Assembly (NCBI GenBank): GCA_963625535.1
Contig: CAVFUK010000011.1
Location: 1-23,145, forward strand
DNA: 23,145 nucleotides
Reading direction: 5' to 3'
DNA from: Phocaeicola_A sp963625535
Lineage (GTDB): Bacteria; Bacteroidota; Bacteroidia; Bacteroidales; Bacteroidaceae
Positions 1 to 6,976 of the stretch are shown here, piece by piece. A program made the translations under genes and the position numbers. The notes under the pieces are model-generated. The model saw only the letters and a list, made by a program, of their open reading frames with translations, searched no databases and was not told the origin of the DNA. The stretch's first letter is position 1. The number at the start of each line of letters is the position of its first letter.

Positions 1-131
1 GTTACGTAATATTTCGTGAACTGTGCAACTGTCGGTGGGTAGATTCCTTTTTATCACGGACGCTAACTTCGGTGACGGTTGCCTCTTGACTGTTTTATCG
101 GGGGAAAATAGCTGCAGTTCATATAAAACAG

Positions 132-175
132 CAGTGTCCGCAAGGCCGAGGTTTCGTTCGGCGCTGCGGACACTG
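132..175 (-). terminator. Hairpin terminator after the fimbrillin/LRR locus
   Basis: An 11-bp perfect inverted repeat, cagtgtccgca at 132-142 and tgcggacactg at 165-175, lies about 48 bases past the LRR stop codon. On the minus strand the stem is followed by a T-rich stretch (tgttttatat), as in an intrinsic terminator. I see no gene in bases 1-131: all frames are broken by stops. The whole 1-222 stretch therefore looks like the untranslated tail of the minus-strand operon. Confidence 0.6.
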
Positions 176-222
176 TCGTTTATGGTGTCGCTACGAGGGG
201 TAGTGAAGCTTTGGCGCTTCTC

Positions 223-918
223 TTATTCGTCGTATGTGAAGGTTACGCATTTCTTGTCTACATATGTTTTCCATCCACTATAATAGGTTTCGCTCTCACG
301 CTTGTCGTAGAGTGCCTTGCTGAGGTGTACCGTTGTGACATTAGTGTTGGTGAAGACTTTTTGATCGCTTTCAAGGTTTGTATCTTCTATCTGCGGCAAG
401 CTCGTGCAGTTTGTCAGGTACAAATCAGTGAGGTTGTTGCAGCCATTAAATACAGATCTTCCTATGCGTGTCAGGGTTCCTTTAAACGTTACTTTTTTGA
501 GTTTTGAGCAATTCTCAAAAGCGCTACTGGCGATTGGTACCACGTTGCCAAGTATAGTAACCTCGGTCAGTTCGGTATTTTCAGCAAATGCATTGGACTT
601 TATACAAAAATCACCGCTTAAACTACTCTCATCAACCGTAACTGTTGCCGGTATGGTAAACTCGGTAATTTTGGTTCCGTAGAAAGCATGGGTGCTTATC
701 TGTGTTACCACTTTAGGTAACGTCAGTTTTGTTATCGTTGTATTCACCCCAGAAACGTTGTAATCGCTGTTTTTATTATATTCTTGGATTCCACCGTTTA
801 AAAAAAGGTAATTAATCCAATCTCCCGTCAAGTCCGACAAGTCGAGCTCTGTGATGGTTTTATTGTTACATAGAGCATTACATTCTGTATTTATGAACGT
901 TTTACCATCGCTAGACAA
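223..918 (-). CDS. BspA-like leucine-rich repeat segment, out of frame with the upstream fimbrillin gene
   Basis: The translation shows BspA/LRR_5-type repeats, with recurring patterns such as ITKLTLPKVV, AFYGTKITEFTIPATV, AFENCSKLKKVTFKG and VFNGCNNLTDLYL. These folds are common in surface proteins of Bacteroidales that bind host matrix or other bacteria. The open frame has only a weak TTG start at 918, no signal peptide and no promoter of its own. It begins 26 bases past the G tract. Adding one G (or removing two) to that tract puts it in frame with the fimbrillin gene 933-2018, with the junction reading KGGGGTKLKITGSLSSDGK. I therefore read it as the C-terminal half of a phase-variable or frameshifted fimbrillin-LRR protein, not as an independent gene. 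It ends with a TAA stop at 223-225, followed by the hairpin at 132-175. Confidence 0.7.
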   Translation of the reverse strand: MSSDGKTFINTECNALCNNKTITELDLSDLTGDWINYLFLNGGIQEYNKNSDYNVSGVNTTITKLTLPKVVTQISTHAFYGTKITEFTIPATVTVDESSLSGDFCIKSNAFAENTELTEVTILGNVVPIASSAFENCSKLKKVTFKGTLTRIGRSVFNGCNNLTDLYLTNCTSLPQIEDTNLESDQKVFTNTNVTTVHLSKALYDKRESETYYSGWKTYVDKKCVTFTYDE

Positions 919-932
919 CGACCCTGTAATCT

Positions 933-2018
933 TCAGCTTCGTACCCCCCCCCCCTTGAGGGCGGCGTTTATGTTTTCTTCCGTCAAGAGCGTTTTGTCTC
1001 CGTCTATCTCAAGCACCGAAAAGGCTTCAACTGTAGCTTCCGACACTACACCGCCACCGAGGTCTTTGGCGTCGGCGTTCCAGGGGCTCACGGAGATGTT
1101 TTTCATGGTGAGCTTGTCGCCAATCAGCTTCAGCTCTAGGGTGTACTCGGTGTTGGTGGCCAGTGTCACATCACTTGCTGTGGACCACTTGTAAGCCTTG
1201 CCGTCGTTCAGCTGGAAGCTGATGGTGAGGTTGCCCGATTTAATCTCCTGCGGCACGAGGATGGCCTCGAAGCTCACTGTGGCGGCTTTCGTCACGGTGG
1301 CTGTGGCTCCCGCCGTGGTGGAGGTGCCGTTTGTGACCGCTTCGGTGAAGTTGCTCATGTGTGCCGTGATGTCGTCTACGACGGGAGTCGTGAGCTGCGA
1401 GAATGTGCAGTCGCTGATGCTGAAGTTGCGCTCCGTCTCTGTGCCTTCAATGTACAGCTCATTGATGGGGGTCGCCGTGTATGCGGTCTCCTTGCCCAGG
1501 TCTATCTTCACGACAATCTTCGACATGACGTGCTTGAAGTTCACATTGATGGTGGGGCCGTTTGTCGTAGGATCTACGGGCGTCTCCTGCATCACCAAGT
1601 GGTCGGAGGCATCTATCGAGGACATTTGGTTGGTCTGTGCCTTCAAGGTGAGCGCACTTTTCGTGTCGAAATCGAATGTGGCGGCTGTCACCTTCACCGG
1701 CTGTCCGTCGCCCGCCCAATACATCTTGAGGACGTCTTGGTGCTTGTCGTCCGTGTATGCGCTCCATACGCTGTTCTCATAGTTCATCGCGGCGTAGTAG
1801 GTGTATTTCGGAGTCTTCTTCTCGTTCACTATCTTGAGGTAGAAGTCCTTCGTCACGGCGGTCTTGCCGTCGTCGGCCTTGGTCTGCATCTCGCCCACCA
1901 CGGCGTTCACCGTGATAGGTGTGCCCTCGGCCACGTAAGTCGATGATGTGTTCTCTTCGTTGGAGCAGCCTGCCATCATCAGAGCCGAGGCTGCCAAGAG
2001 TATGAATGTCTGTTTCAT
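933..2018 (-). CDS. Fimbrillin-like lipoprotein (361 aa), truncated by a poly-G frameshift
   Basis: The N-terminus is a lipoprotein signal with lipobox: MKQTFILLAASALMMAGC, Cys18 being the lipidated residue, so export to the outer surface is expected. The next part (TYVAEGTPITVNAVV, then MYWAGDGQPVKVTAATFDF) matches its upstream neighbour closely, marking a tandem paralogue of the fimbrillin (Mfa-like) family. The C-terminus reads KGGGVRS followed by TGA at 933-935. That stop arises only because the G tract has 11 bases; with 12 or 9 the frame continues into the LRR segment down to 223, giving about 598 residues (597 with 9 Gs). It lies 40 bases after the other fimbrillin gene, on the same strand, so the two are probably co-transcribed. 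Alternative reading: a true frameshift mutation or a sequencing error in the homopolymer. Confidence 0.8.
   Translation of the reverse strand: MKQTFILLAASALMMAGCSNEENTSSTYVAEGTPITVNAVVGEMQTKADDGKTAVTKDFYLKIVNEKKTPKYTYYAAMNYENSVWSAYTDDKHQDVLKMYWAGDGQPVKVTAATFDFDTKSALTLKAQTNQMSSIDASDHLVMQETPVDPTTNGPTINVNFKHVMSKIVVKIDLGKETAYTATPINELYIEGTETERNFSISDCTFSQLTTPVVDDITAHMSNFTEAVTNGTSTTAGATATVTKAATVSFEAILVPQEIKSGNLTISFQLNDGKAYKWSTASDVTLATNTEYTLELKLIGDKLTMKNISVSPWNADAKDLGGGVVSEATVEAFSVLEIDGDKTLLTEENINAALKGGGVRS
944..954 (-). repeat. Homopolymer G(11) tract (C tract on plus strand), candidate contingency repeat
   Basis: Eleven uninterrupted C bases on the plus strand are read as G on the coding strand at the junction of the fimbrillin and LRR segments. 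With 11 G the product stops after KGGGVRS; with 12 or 9 the LRR frame is joined. Long G tracts inside coding regions are classic slipped-strand phase-variation sites in other bacteria. The tract was counted directly from the sequence, but homopolymers are also prone to sequencing error. Confidence 0.85.
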
Positions 2019-2058
2019 AATCTGTCAGTGTGCTAGTTTACCTGTGAAACTTAGTTGT

Positions 2059-2961
2059 TTACTCATTGCCCGATGCCGTCGGCATGTTCAGCGTCTGTAC
2101 GTTGGGCTTTCCGCCTACCAATGTGATGTCGGCGCTAGAAGTCCAAATGTAGCTTTTACTCTCCGTGTTGGTGAATTTGACCTCCAGATCACCGCTAGCG
2201 ATTGTCTGCGGCTTCACAAGCGCCTCGTAGGTGGCAACACCTTCGGCGAAGCTCACGAAGCGGGGCGTGAAGTCCTTAGCGTCCGTTGTCGAGCCGGCTG
2301 CCCAAGTCATTGCGCCATCATTCTGGCCAATGGTGAATCCCCAACTCTGGTCTATTCCGCTGATGGTGACTGTGCTTATCGGATTGGTGGTAACGGCCGA
2401 GCCGAAGTTGAAGTTGACTACCAGCTTGGCCATGAGGTGAGAAAGCGTCACCTCTACAGTGTTGTTCGTCTCTGTGGGGTCGAACGATGTGGGTTGCATA
2501 AACAGATAGTCGCTCTTGGTGAAGTTGTCGTCGGTGGATTGGTCGGTTTCGGGTGTGAAGCCATCGAACGTGGTCTTGCCCTTGAAGTCGAACGTTGCGG
2601 CTGTCACCGTCACACTCTGGTTGTCGCCTGCCCAGTACATCGTCAGTTCTGTCTTGTGGGCATCGTCTGCGTACGCTACCCATTTGCTGCTCGTGTCGTC
2701 GTACTTCATCCAGGCATAGTAGCTGAATTTATCGCTCGTCGGGTGCTTAATCTGGAGGCAGAACTCCTTCGGCATATTGGTTCCGTCGTAGCCTGCCGCT
2801 TTTGTCGTCAGTTCGCCTGTCAATTCCTCTACGGTGGCGTTCACCTTAATGGGAGTTCCCTCCGCTACGTAGGACGATGGCTCCACGGCCTCTTCGTTGG
2901 AGCAGCCCGTGAACGTCAGTGTCAAGGCTGCAAGTAGGATCAATGATTTCTTTATCATCAT
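2059..2961 (-). CDS. Fimbrillin-like lipoprotein (300 aa)
   Basis: A lipoprotein signal (MMIKKSLILLAALTLTFTGC, with Cys20 after the lipobox) is followed by SNEEAVEPSSYVAEGTPIKVN. Blocks such as YADDAHKTELTMYWAGDNQS and VTAATFDFKGK align with the downstream gene, so the two are paralogues. The body resembles the fimbrillin/Mfa-like family of Bacteroidales, whose members are exported as lipoproteins and assembled into fimbriae or anchored as accessory tip and base proteins. I cannot say which role applies here. Unlike its neighbour it has no LRR extension and ends normally at NMPTASGNE. It is the first gene of the two-gene unit; a weak promoter-like site lies at 3069-3098. Confidence 0.82.
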   Translation of the reverse strand: MMIKKSLILLAALTLTFTGCSNEEAVEPSSYVAEGTPIKVNATVEELTGELTTKAAGYDGTNMPKEFCLQIKHPTSDKFSYYAWMKYDDTSSKWVAYADDAHKTELTMYWAGDNQSVTVTAATFDFKGKTTFDGFTPETDQSTDDNFTKSDYLFMQPTSFDPTETNNTVEVTLSHLMAKLVVNFNFGSAVTTNPISTVTISGIDQSWGFTIGQNDGAMTWAAGSTTDAKDFTPRFVSFAEGVATYEALVKPQTIASGDLEVKFTNTESKSYIWTSSADITLVGGKPNVQTLNMPTASGNE

Positions 2962-3068
2962 GATGTATGTCTATTATATGTTATTTATTCACAGTTTTCG
3001 CTGTCGGTCGCCGCAGTCACTGGCCTCAAACCCAGCGTGTCCGCAGCAAGTGACACTTTTGCCCGGCT

Positions 3069-3098
3069 AAAATATAGGATAGAATCCACATTGCCAAA
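3069..3098 (-). promoter_or_regulatory. Possible promoter of the fimbrillin operon
   Basis: On the minus strand TTTG (3095-3098) is followed after 18 bases by TATATTTT (3069-3076), which is one base off the Bacteroides -7 box TAnnTTTG. It would leave a leader of about 100 bases before the ATG at 2961. The rest of the 253-base gap 2962-3214 shows no gene. It has a short perfect palindrome, agaaaaatttttct, at 3200-3213 just past the ribD stop, which is only weakly terminator-like. Confidence 0.35.
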
Positions 3099-3214
3099 TG
3101 TTTCACGAACTTTTTACTTCTGGCACAGACGATGCATTTATTGTGCTAAACCTCTGAATCCCTTTATCCATCGGCAATGCGGCGCGTTATTCTCCGCGAA
3201 GAAAAATTTTTCTC

Positions 3215-4255
3215 CTATACCTTATATATATAAAAGGTGCGGCCGAAGTGCTGCTCCACCTCCGGCGTGTGGCCGATGGACGAGCGGTCCGGCGCCTTGA
3301 TGCCCGTGCCGAGCCGCAGGGGCGAACGCTCGATGCGAATCTCGTCCCACAGTCCCGCGTCGATGAAGCTCTGCAACAGCGTGGTGCCTCCCTCCACCAA
3401 CAGGCTCTGGACCTGTGCCTCGTAGAGCGAGTACATCATCTGCGGCAGTATGTCGCGGCCGAAGTCCAGCTGCACGTAGCGCGCCGCCTCGGTGGAGGTG
3501 ACGTCGCGTGCGGTGAAGACCCACGTGGGTGCCGAGGTGTCGAACAGGCGCAGGCTGCGGGGCAGCGTCAGCTCCTTGTCGACGACCAAGCGGAGCGGAC
3601 TCTCGCCTATCCACTGACGCACCGTCAGCGAAGGGTTGTCCAGCAGCGCCGTGCGCCGTCCCACCAAGATGGCTTTGTGCTCCGCCCGCTGCCGGTGCAC
3701 CATCATCTGCGTCAGCGTGGTGGAGAAGACCACGGGGCCGTCCGCCTCGGTGCGACAGCGGTCGATGAATCCGTCGACTGACTCCGCCCACTTGAGTGTG
3801 ACGTAGGGGCGATGCAGACGGTTGAAGGTCATGAACTTCCGGTTCAGCCGCAGGCACTCCTGCTCCAGCACGCCCACCGTCACCTCGATGCCTGCGTCGC
3901 GCAGCTTCTGGATGCCGCGGCCCTGCACCTTGGCGAAGGGGTCGACGCAGCCCACCACCACGCGGGGAATGCGCTTGGAGATGATGAGGTCCGCGCAAGG
4001 CGGCGTCTTCCCGTAGTGTGAGCAGGGCTCCAGGCTCACGTAGATGGTGCTCTCGGGCAGCAGCGCCTCGTCCTTCACCGAGCGGATTGCGTTCACCTCG
4101 GCGTGCGGTCCCCCACAGCGTATGTGGTAACCCTCGCCTATGATTCGTCCCTGGTGCACCACCACAGCCCCCACCATCGGGTTGGGAGCCGTGCCGTTCA
4201 CACCGTTCTGCGCCAGCTGTATGCAGCGCCGCATGTATTTCTCGTCCTCATTCAT
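3215..4255 (-). CDS. ribD: Riboflavin biosynthesis deaminase/reductase RibD
   Basis: This is a bifunctional enzyme of riboflavin synthesis. It deaminates 2,5-diamino-6-ribosylamino-pyrimidinone 5'-phosphate and then reduces the ribose side chain with NADPH. The N-terminal deaminase shows the zinc site: HAEVNAI (His51, Glu53) and PCSHYGKTPPC (Cys78, Cys87), plus the family block APNPMVGAVVV. The C-terminal reductase starts around residue 150 (YVTLKWAESVDGFID) and includes LLVEGGTTLLQSFI. I chose the ATG at 4255 (MNEDEKYMRRC), which gives 346 residues and fits the usual RibD N-terminus. In-frame ATGs also exist at 4267, 4288 and 4336, but the last would overlap the divergent prmC start. The gene is divergent from prmC; its other riboflavin partners are not in the window. 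Confidence 0.93.
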   Translation of the reverse strand: MNEDEKYMRRCIQLAQNGVNGTAPNPMVGAVVVHQGRIIGEGYHIRCGGPHAEVNAIRSVKDEALLPESTIYVSLEPCSHYGKTPPCADLIISKRIPRVVVGCVDPFAKVQGRGIQKLRDAGIEVTVGVLEQECLRLNRKFMTFNRLHRPYVTLKWAESVDGFIDRCRTEADGPVVFSTTLTQMMVHRQRAEHKAILVGRRTALLDNPSLTVRQWIGESPLRLVVDKELTLPRSLRLFDTSAPTWVFTARDVTSTEAARYVQLDFGRDILPQMMYSLYEAQVQSLLVEGGTTLLQSFIDAGLWDEIRIERSPLRLGTGIKAPDRSSIGHTPEVEQHFGRTFYIYKV

Positions 4256-4311
4256 CGTATGGTCCATAAATTTTTCGTCTTCACCCATCGCGTCGTATGG
4301 TTTCGTTTTAC

Positions 4312-4319
4312 TACATTTG
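4312..4319 (+). promoter_or_regulatory. Bacteroides -7 box before prmC
   Basis: TAcaTTTG matches the Bacteroides -7 consensus TAnnTTTG exactly. The first prmC ATG is at 4325, only five bases past the box, so the transcript would have almost no leader. No clear TTTG -33 box is visible at the expected distance. The site sits inside the upstream region of ribD, so the two divergent genes share this stretch. Confidence 0.5.
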
Positions 4320-4324
4320 CATCC

Positions 4325-5326
4325 ATGATGCAACAACTACTTCACTACATCCGTCAGACGCTCAGCGCCCGCTATTCCGCCTCGGAGGCCAACGCCCTCG
4401 CCCGCTTGATACTGGAGAAACGCTTCGGCACGAGCCTGACGGACATTTATATGGGCAAAGATAAACAATTCTCGCCCGAGCAGCGCAAGGATTTGGAAGA
4501 TATTCTTCAGCGCCTGCTCCGCGACGAGCCCATACAGTACATCCTCGGCGAGGCTGACTTCTGCGGCGAGACGTTCGTCGTCACCCCTGCCGTGCTGATT
4601 CCCCGCCCCGAGACCGCCGAGTTGGTGGCGTGGATAGGGGAGACCCTGCCCGCCGCCCCCTGCCGTGTGCTCGACGTGGGCACCGGCAGCGGCTGCATCG
4701 CCATCTCCCTTGCCAAGCGCCATCCCGCGGCCACCGTCACCGCCTGGGACATCTCCGAGGAGGCCCTCGCCATTGCCCGATGGAACAACGAACGCTTTGG
4801 CACAAGCGTCACTTTCCTGCGAAGGGATGCGCTGGCGGAAGGCGAAGAACCGCCGCGGAAAGACGGAATGAATAAAGGGAGAACTGATGACCTTTCGGAA
4901 GAAGAAACTTCCGAAAGGTTTGTTCCCGAAGAGACCCTTGCCTCACTGGGTGACTCTGACGAGCGGTGCGGCGAAGCGAACGACCTGTGTCCGAGGACCG
5001 AACAAGACGATTGCGGTACATACGACGTGATTGTAAGCAATCCGCCCTACGTCACCTGCTCCGAGCGGCGGGAGATGGAGGCGAACGTGCTCGACTGGGA
5101 ACCCGGGCTGGCGCTGTTCGTGCCCGACGACGACCCGCTGCTGTTCTACCGCGCCATCGCCCGACTGGCACGCCGACTGCTGAAGCCCGGTGGACGGCTC
5201 TTCTTCGAGATCAACCGTGCCTACGGACAGGCCACTGTGGACCTGCTGCGTGCGATGAACTACCAAGATGTGGAACTGCGCAAAGACCTCTCCGGCAACG
5301 ACCGGATGGTGAGCGCCAAACTATAA
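4325..5326 (+). CDS. prmC: Peptide chain release factor N5-glutamine methyltransferase PrmC, with an internal insertion
   Basis: PrmC (HemK) methylates the glutamine of the GGQ motif in release factors RF1 and RF2 in the cytoplasm, using SAM. The helical N-terminal domain spans about residues 1-90. The SAM motif VLDVGTGSGCIAISLA begins near residue 115, and the catalytic NPPY is at 239-242. The ATG at 4325 was chosen because it begins the conserved N-terminal helices (MMQQLLHYIRQTLSA); the ATG at 4328 is equally possible. The protein is 333 residues, longer than the roughly 280 usual for the family. The extra part is an insertion of about 50 acidic, polar residues (about 172-231) between RRDAL and YDVIVSNPPY, which contains a perfect DNA inverted repeat (4891-4918). 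Both flanks are intact and in frame, so activity is probably kept. recX follows after 3 bases. Confidence 0.93.
   Translation: MMQQLLHYIRQTLSARYSASEANALARLILEKRFGTSLTDIYMGKDKQFSPEQRKDLEDILQRLLRDEPIQYILGEADFCGETFVVTPAVLIPRPETAELVAWIGETLPAAPCRVLDVGTGSGCIAISLAKRHPAATVTAWDISEEALAIARWNNERFGTSVTFLRRDALAEGEEPPRKDGMNKGRTDDLSEEETSERFVPEETLASLGDSDERCGEANDLCPRTEQDDCGTYDVIVSNPPYVTCSERREMEANVLDWEPGLALFVPDDDPLLFYRAIARLARRLLKPGGRLFFEINRAYGQATVDLLRAMNYQDVELRKDLSGNDRMVSAKL
4891..4918 (+). repeat. Palindromic element inside the prmC insertion
   Basis: This is a perfect 11-bp inverted repeat, cctttcggaag (4891-4901) and cttccgaaagg (4908-4918), around a 6-base loop aagaaa. It encodes DLSEEETSER within the extra segment of PrmC. 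Two similar blocks lie upstream of comF at 5851 and 5941, with the shared core ctctccgawgawgaa encoding SLSEEE and SLSDDE. This looks like a small palindromic repeat family that can be translated in frame. Confidence 0.6.
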
Positions 5327-5329
5327 CCT

Positions 5330-5809
5330 ATGAAAGAGATTACCGAGAGCGAAGCCCTGAGCAAAGCCGCCGCCTACTGCTCGGCCGCCGAACACTGCCT
5401 GTCCGAGGTGCAGGCGAAGCTCATCCAGTGGGGCATGGACCCCGAAGCCACCGCCCGCATCCTCCAGCGGTTGACCGACGAACGCTTCATCGACGAGCGT
5501 CGCTACTGCCGCTTCTTTGTGGCGGACAAGCTGCGTGGCAACCAGTGGGGCCGCACCAAGATTCGCCAAGCCCTCTGGCAGAAGCGCATCGACGAGGCCC
5601 TCGCCGACGAGGCCCTGCAGGAGATTGACGAACAGGAGTACCTCTCCATCCTCGACCGCCTGCTCCGCGCCAAGCGAAAGTCCGTCGCCGCCAAGTCCGA
5701 CTACGAGCGCAACGGCAAGCTTATCCGCTTCGCCCTAGGCCGAGGCTTCGAGATGAACCTCATCTGCCGCCTACTGAAGGTCGACGATTATGAAGAGGAA
5801 GAAGACTAA
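5330..5809 (+). CDS. recX: RecX family regulatory protein
   Basis: RecX proteins bind RecA filaments and limit recombinase activity in the cytoplasm. The 159-residue product is helical and charged, with family-like blocks such as ALSKAAAYCSAAEHCLSEVQAKL and LTDERFIDERRYCRFFVADKLRGNQWGRTKIRQAL split over tandem three-helix repeats; both are longer than usual motifs, so the key points are the LTDERFIDE and KLRGNQWG cores near residues 47-70. The length is normal for the family. It starts 3 bases after the prmC stop and is surely co-transcribed. The acidic tail YEEEED ends at 5809. No recA lies in the window. Confidence 0.88.
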   Translation: MKEITESEALSKAAAYCSAAEHCLSEVQAKLIQWGMDPEATARILQRLTDERFIDERRYCRFFVADKLRGNQWGRTKIRQALWQKRIDEALADEALQEIDEQEYLSILDRLLRAKRKSVAAKSDYERNGKLIRFALGRGFEMNLICRLLKVDDYEEEED

Positions 5810-5850
5810 AAGCCGCGTCCCCGCTGAAGCCACCCCTTGGCCGTACGGAA

Positions 5851-5986
5851 GAGTCTCTCCGAAGAAGAATCGGAGGCGGGGAGGCTATGGGCTCGGAGTG
5901 ATGGTGGACCGGAAGGTGATCAGACCGTGGATAAACGGAGGAGCCTCTCCGATGATGAAACCAGAGGTGGTGAGGACTTGGGTGGA
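5851..5986 (+). repeat. Two direct copies of the palindromic element between recX and comF
   Basis: Copies begin at 5851 (gagtctctccgaagaagaa) and 5941 (gagcctctccgatgatgaa), exactly 90 bases apart. They align over about 45 bases, ending gaggcgggg and gaggtggtg. Each core can form a short hairpin: ctccga/tcggag in the first and cctct/agagg in the second. They resemble the element in prmC at 4891. The frame leading into comF stays open from 5828, encoding SLSEEESE and SLSDDETRGGED. This explains the otherwise empty 195-base gap between recX and comF. Confidence 0.55.
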
Positions 5987-5990
5987 AGAA

Positions 5991-5996
5991 AGGAGG
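5991..5996 (+). promoter_or_regulatory. Ribosome binding site of comF
   Basis: A perfect AGGAGG lies 8 bases before the ATG at 6005. Strong Shine-Dalgarno sites are uncommon in Bacteroidota, so this one decides the comF start over the in-frame TTG at 5837. Confidence 0.6.
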
Positions 5997-6004
5997 ACGC
6001 TGGG

Positions 6005-6694
6005 ATGAGTTGGCTCCATGATTTCAGCGACTTGCTGTTCCCTCGCAGCTGTGTGGTCTGCGGACGGAAGCTCGGCGGTGGCGAGCGCTACGTCTGTGTG
6101 CACTGCCTGCGCGACCTGCCGCGCACCCATTACAGCGAGGAGCCCGACAACCCGCTGGCGCGTCGCTTGTGGGGATTCGCCACCTTGGAGCGGGCGGCTA
6201 GTTTCATCTACTACCGCAACGACAACCACGTTCGTCACATCCTCTACCACCTGAAATACTACCATCAACCCCAGATAGGCGTCTTCATGGGACGGCTGAT
6301 GGCGCAGGAGATAGGCGCCGCCTATTTCGACGGCGTCGACGTGTTGGTGCCTGTCCCCCTTGCCGTGCCGCGCCAGCGCCAACGAGGCTACAACCAGTGT
6401 CAGATGCTGGCCCAAGGCATTGCCGCGGTGACGGCTCTCCCCATCGACAACCGCTCCCTCATTCGCCACATCGCTAACGTCAGTCAGACCCACCTGCACC
6501 GCGCCGACCGCTGGGACAATGTGCAGGGCATCTTCGCCCTGACCGACGCCGCCGCCCTCGCCGGCAAACACGTCCTCCTCATCGACGACGTGGTGACCAC
6601 CGGCGCCACCATTCTCTCTTGCATACAGACCCTCTCCGCCATCCCCGGCATCCGCCTCAGCGTGCTGACGCTAGCGGTCGCCGACGATACATAG
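6005..6694 (+). CDS. comF: ComF family phosphoribosyltransferase-like protein
   Basis: ComF-family proteins carry a zinc-finger-like N-terminus and a phosphoribosyltransferase fold. They are linked to DNA uptake in some bacteria, but their exact reaction is unsettled. The paired cysteines CVVC (16, 19) and CVHC (31, 34) are at the N-terminus. The PRPP motif VLLIDDVVTTGAT covers residues 190-202, and RQRQRGYNQ is the typical upstream block. The start at 6005 (MSWLHDFSDLLFPRSC) gives 229 residues, normal for the family, and has an AGGAGG site 8 bases upstream. An in-frame extension from a TTG at 5837 would add 56 residues made of the palindromic repeat; it is probably not translated but cannot be excluded. 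The 3' end is duplicated downstream (6733-6779). Confidence 0.88.
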   Translation: MSWLHDFSDLLFPRSCVVCGRKLGGGERYVCVHCLRDLPRTHYSEEPDNPLARRLWGFATLERAASFIYYRNDNHVRHILYHLKYYHQPQIGVFMGRLMAQEIGAAYFDGVDVLVPVPLAVPRQRQRGYNQCQMLAQGIAAVTALPIDNRSLIRHIANVSQTHLHRADRWDNVQGIFALTDAAALAGKHVLLIDDVVTTGATILSCIQTLSAIPGIRLSVLTLAVADDT

Positions 6695-6850
6695 GCGGAA
6701 CTCCGGTCCGTCTTTCTCCATCATTCCAAACGTCCGCCTCAGTGTGCTGACGCTAGCGGTCGCCGACGATACATAGGCGAGTTTCGTCCTTCTATATTCA
6801 CCATCCCTAACGTCCGATTGGCAAGTGGTCGCTGTCCGTCGCCGATGCCC
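6651..6850 (+). repeat. comF: Tandem partial duplication of the comF 3' end
   Basis: Bases 6651-6697, the last comF codons plus the stop, recur at 6733-6779 with a single difference in 47 bases, a spacing of 82. A third, decayed copy starts near 6813 (tccgattggcaagtggtcg). The linkers also match loosely (ccatccccggca, ccatcattccaaacg, ccatccctaacg). The copies are gene remnants without their own start codon. This accounts for most of the 282-base gap before pyrE; the remainder holds the pyrE promoter region. Confidence 0.75.
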
Positions 6851-6944
6851 TCTTAGGGGCTTCCCTTCCTCCTACGAGTCCCTCGCTTAAAAATAGTTCT
6901 AAAATTTGCCTCCTCGAAATAGGGGACTTTCCATAAACTTTCCC

Positions 6945-6952
6945 TACCTTTG
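6945..6952 (+). promoter_or_regulatory. Bacteroides -7 box before pyrE
   Basis: TAccTTTG matches the TAnnTTTG consensus and lies 24 bases before the pyrE ATG at 6977. A convincing -33 TTG was not seen. Confidence 0.5.
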
Positions 6953-6976
6953 CCCGGTATTAATACAAAATCTATT

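Noticed and set aside
4256..4324. FMN riboswitch upstream of ribD
   Set aside because: The divergent gap is too short and shows none of the conserved riboswitch blocks.
5837..6004. N-terminal extension of ComF from a TTG start
   Set aside because: It consists of the palindromic repeat, lacks a good ribosome site, and the ATG at 6005 has AGGAGG and the normal family start.
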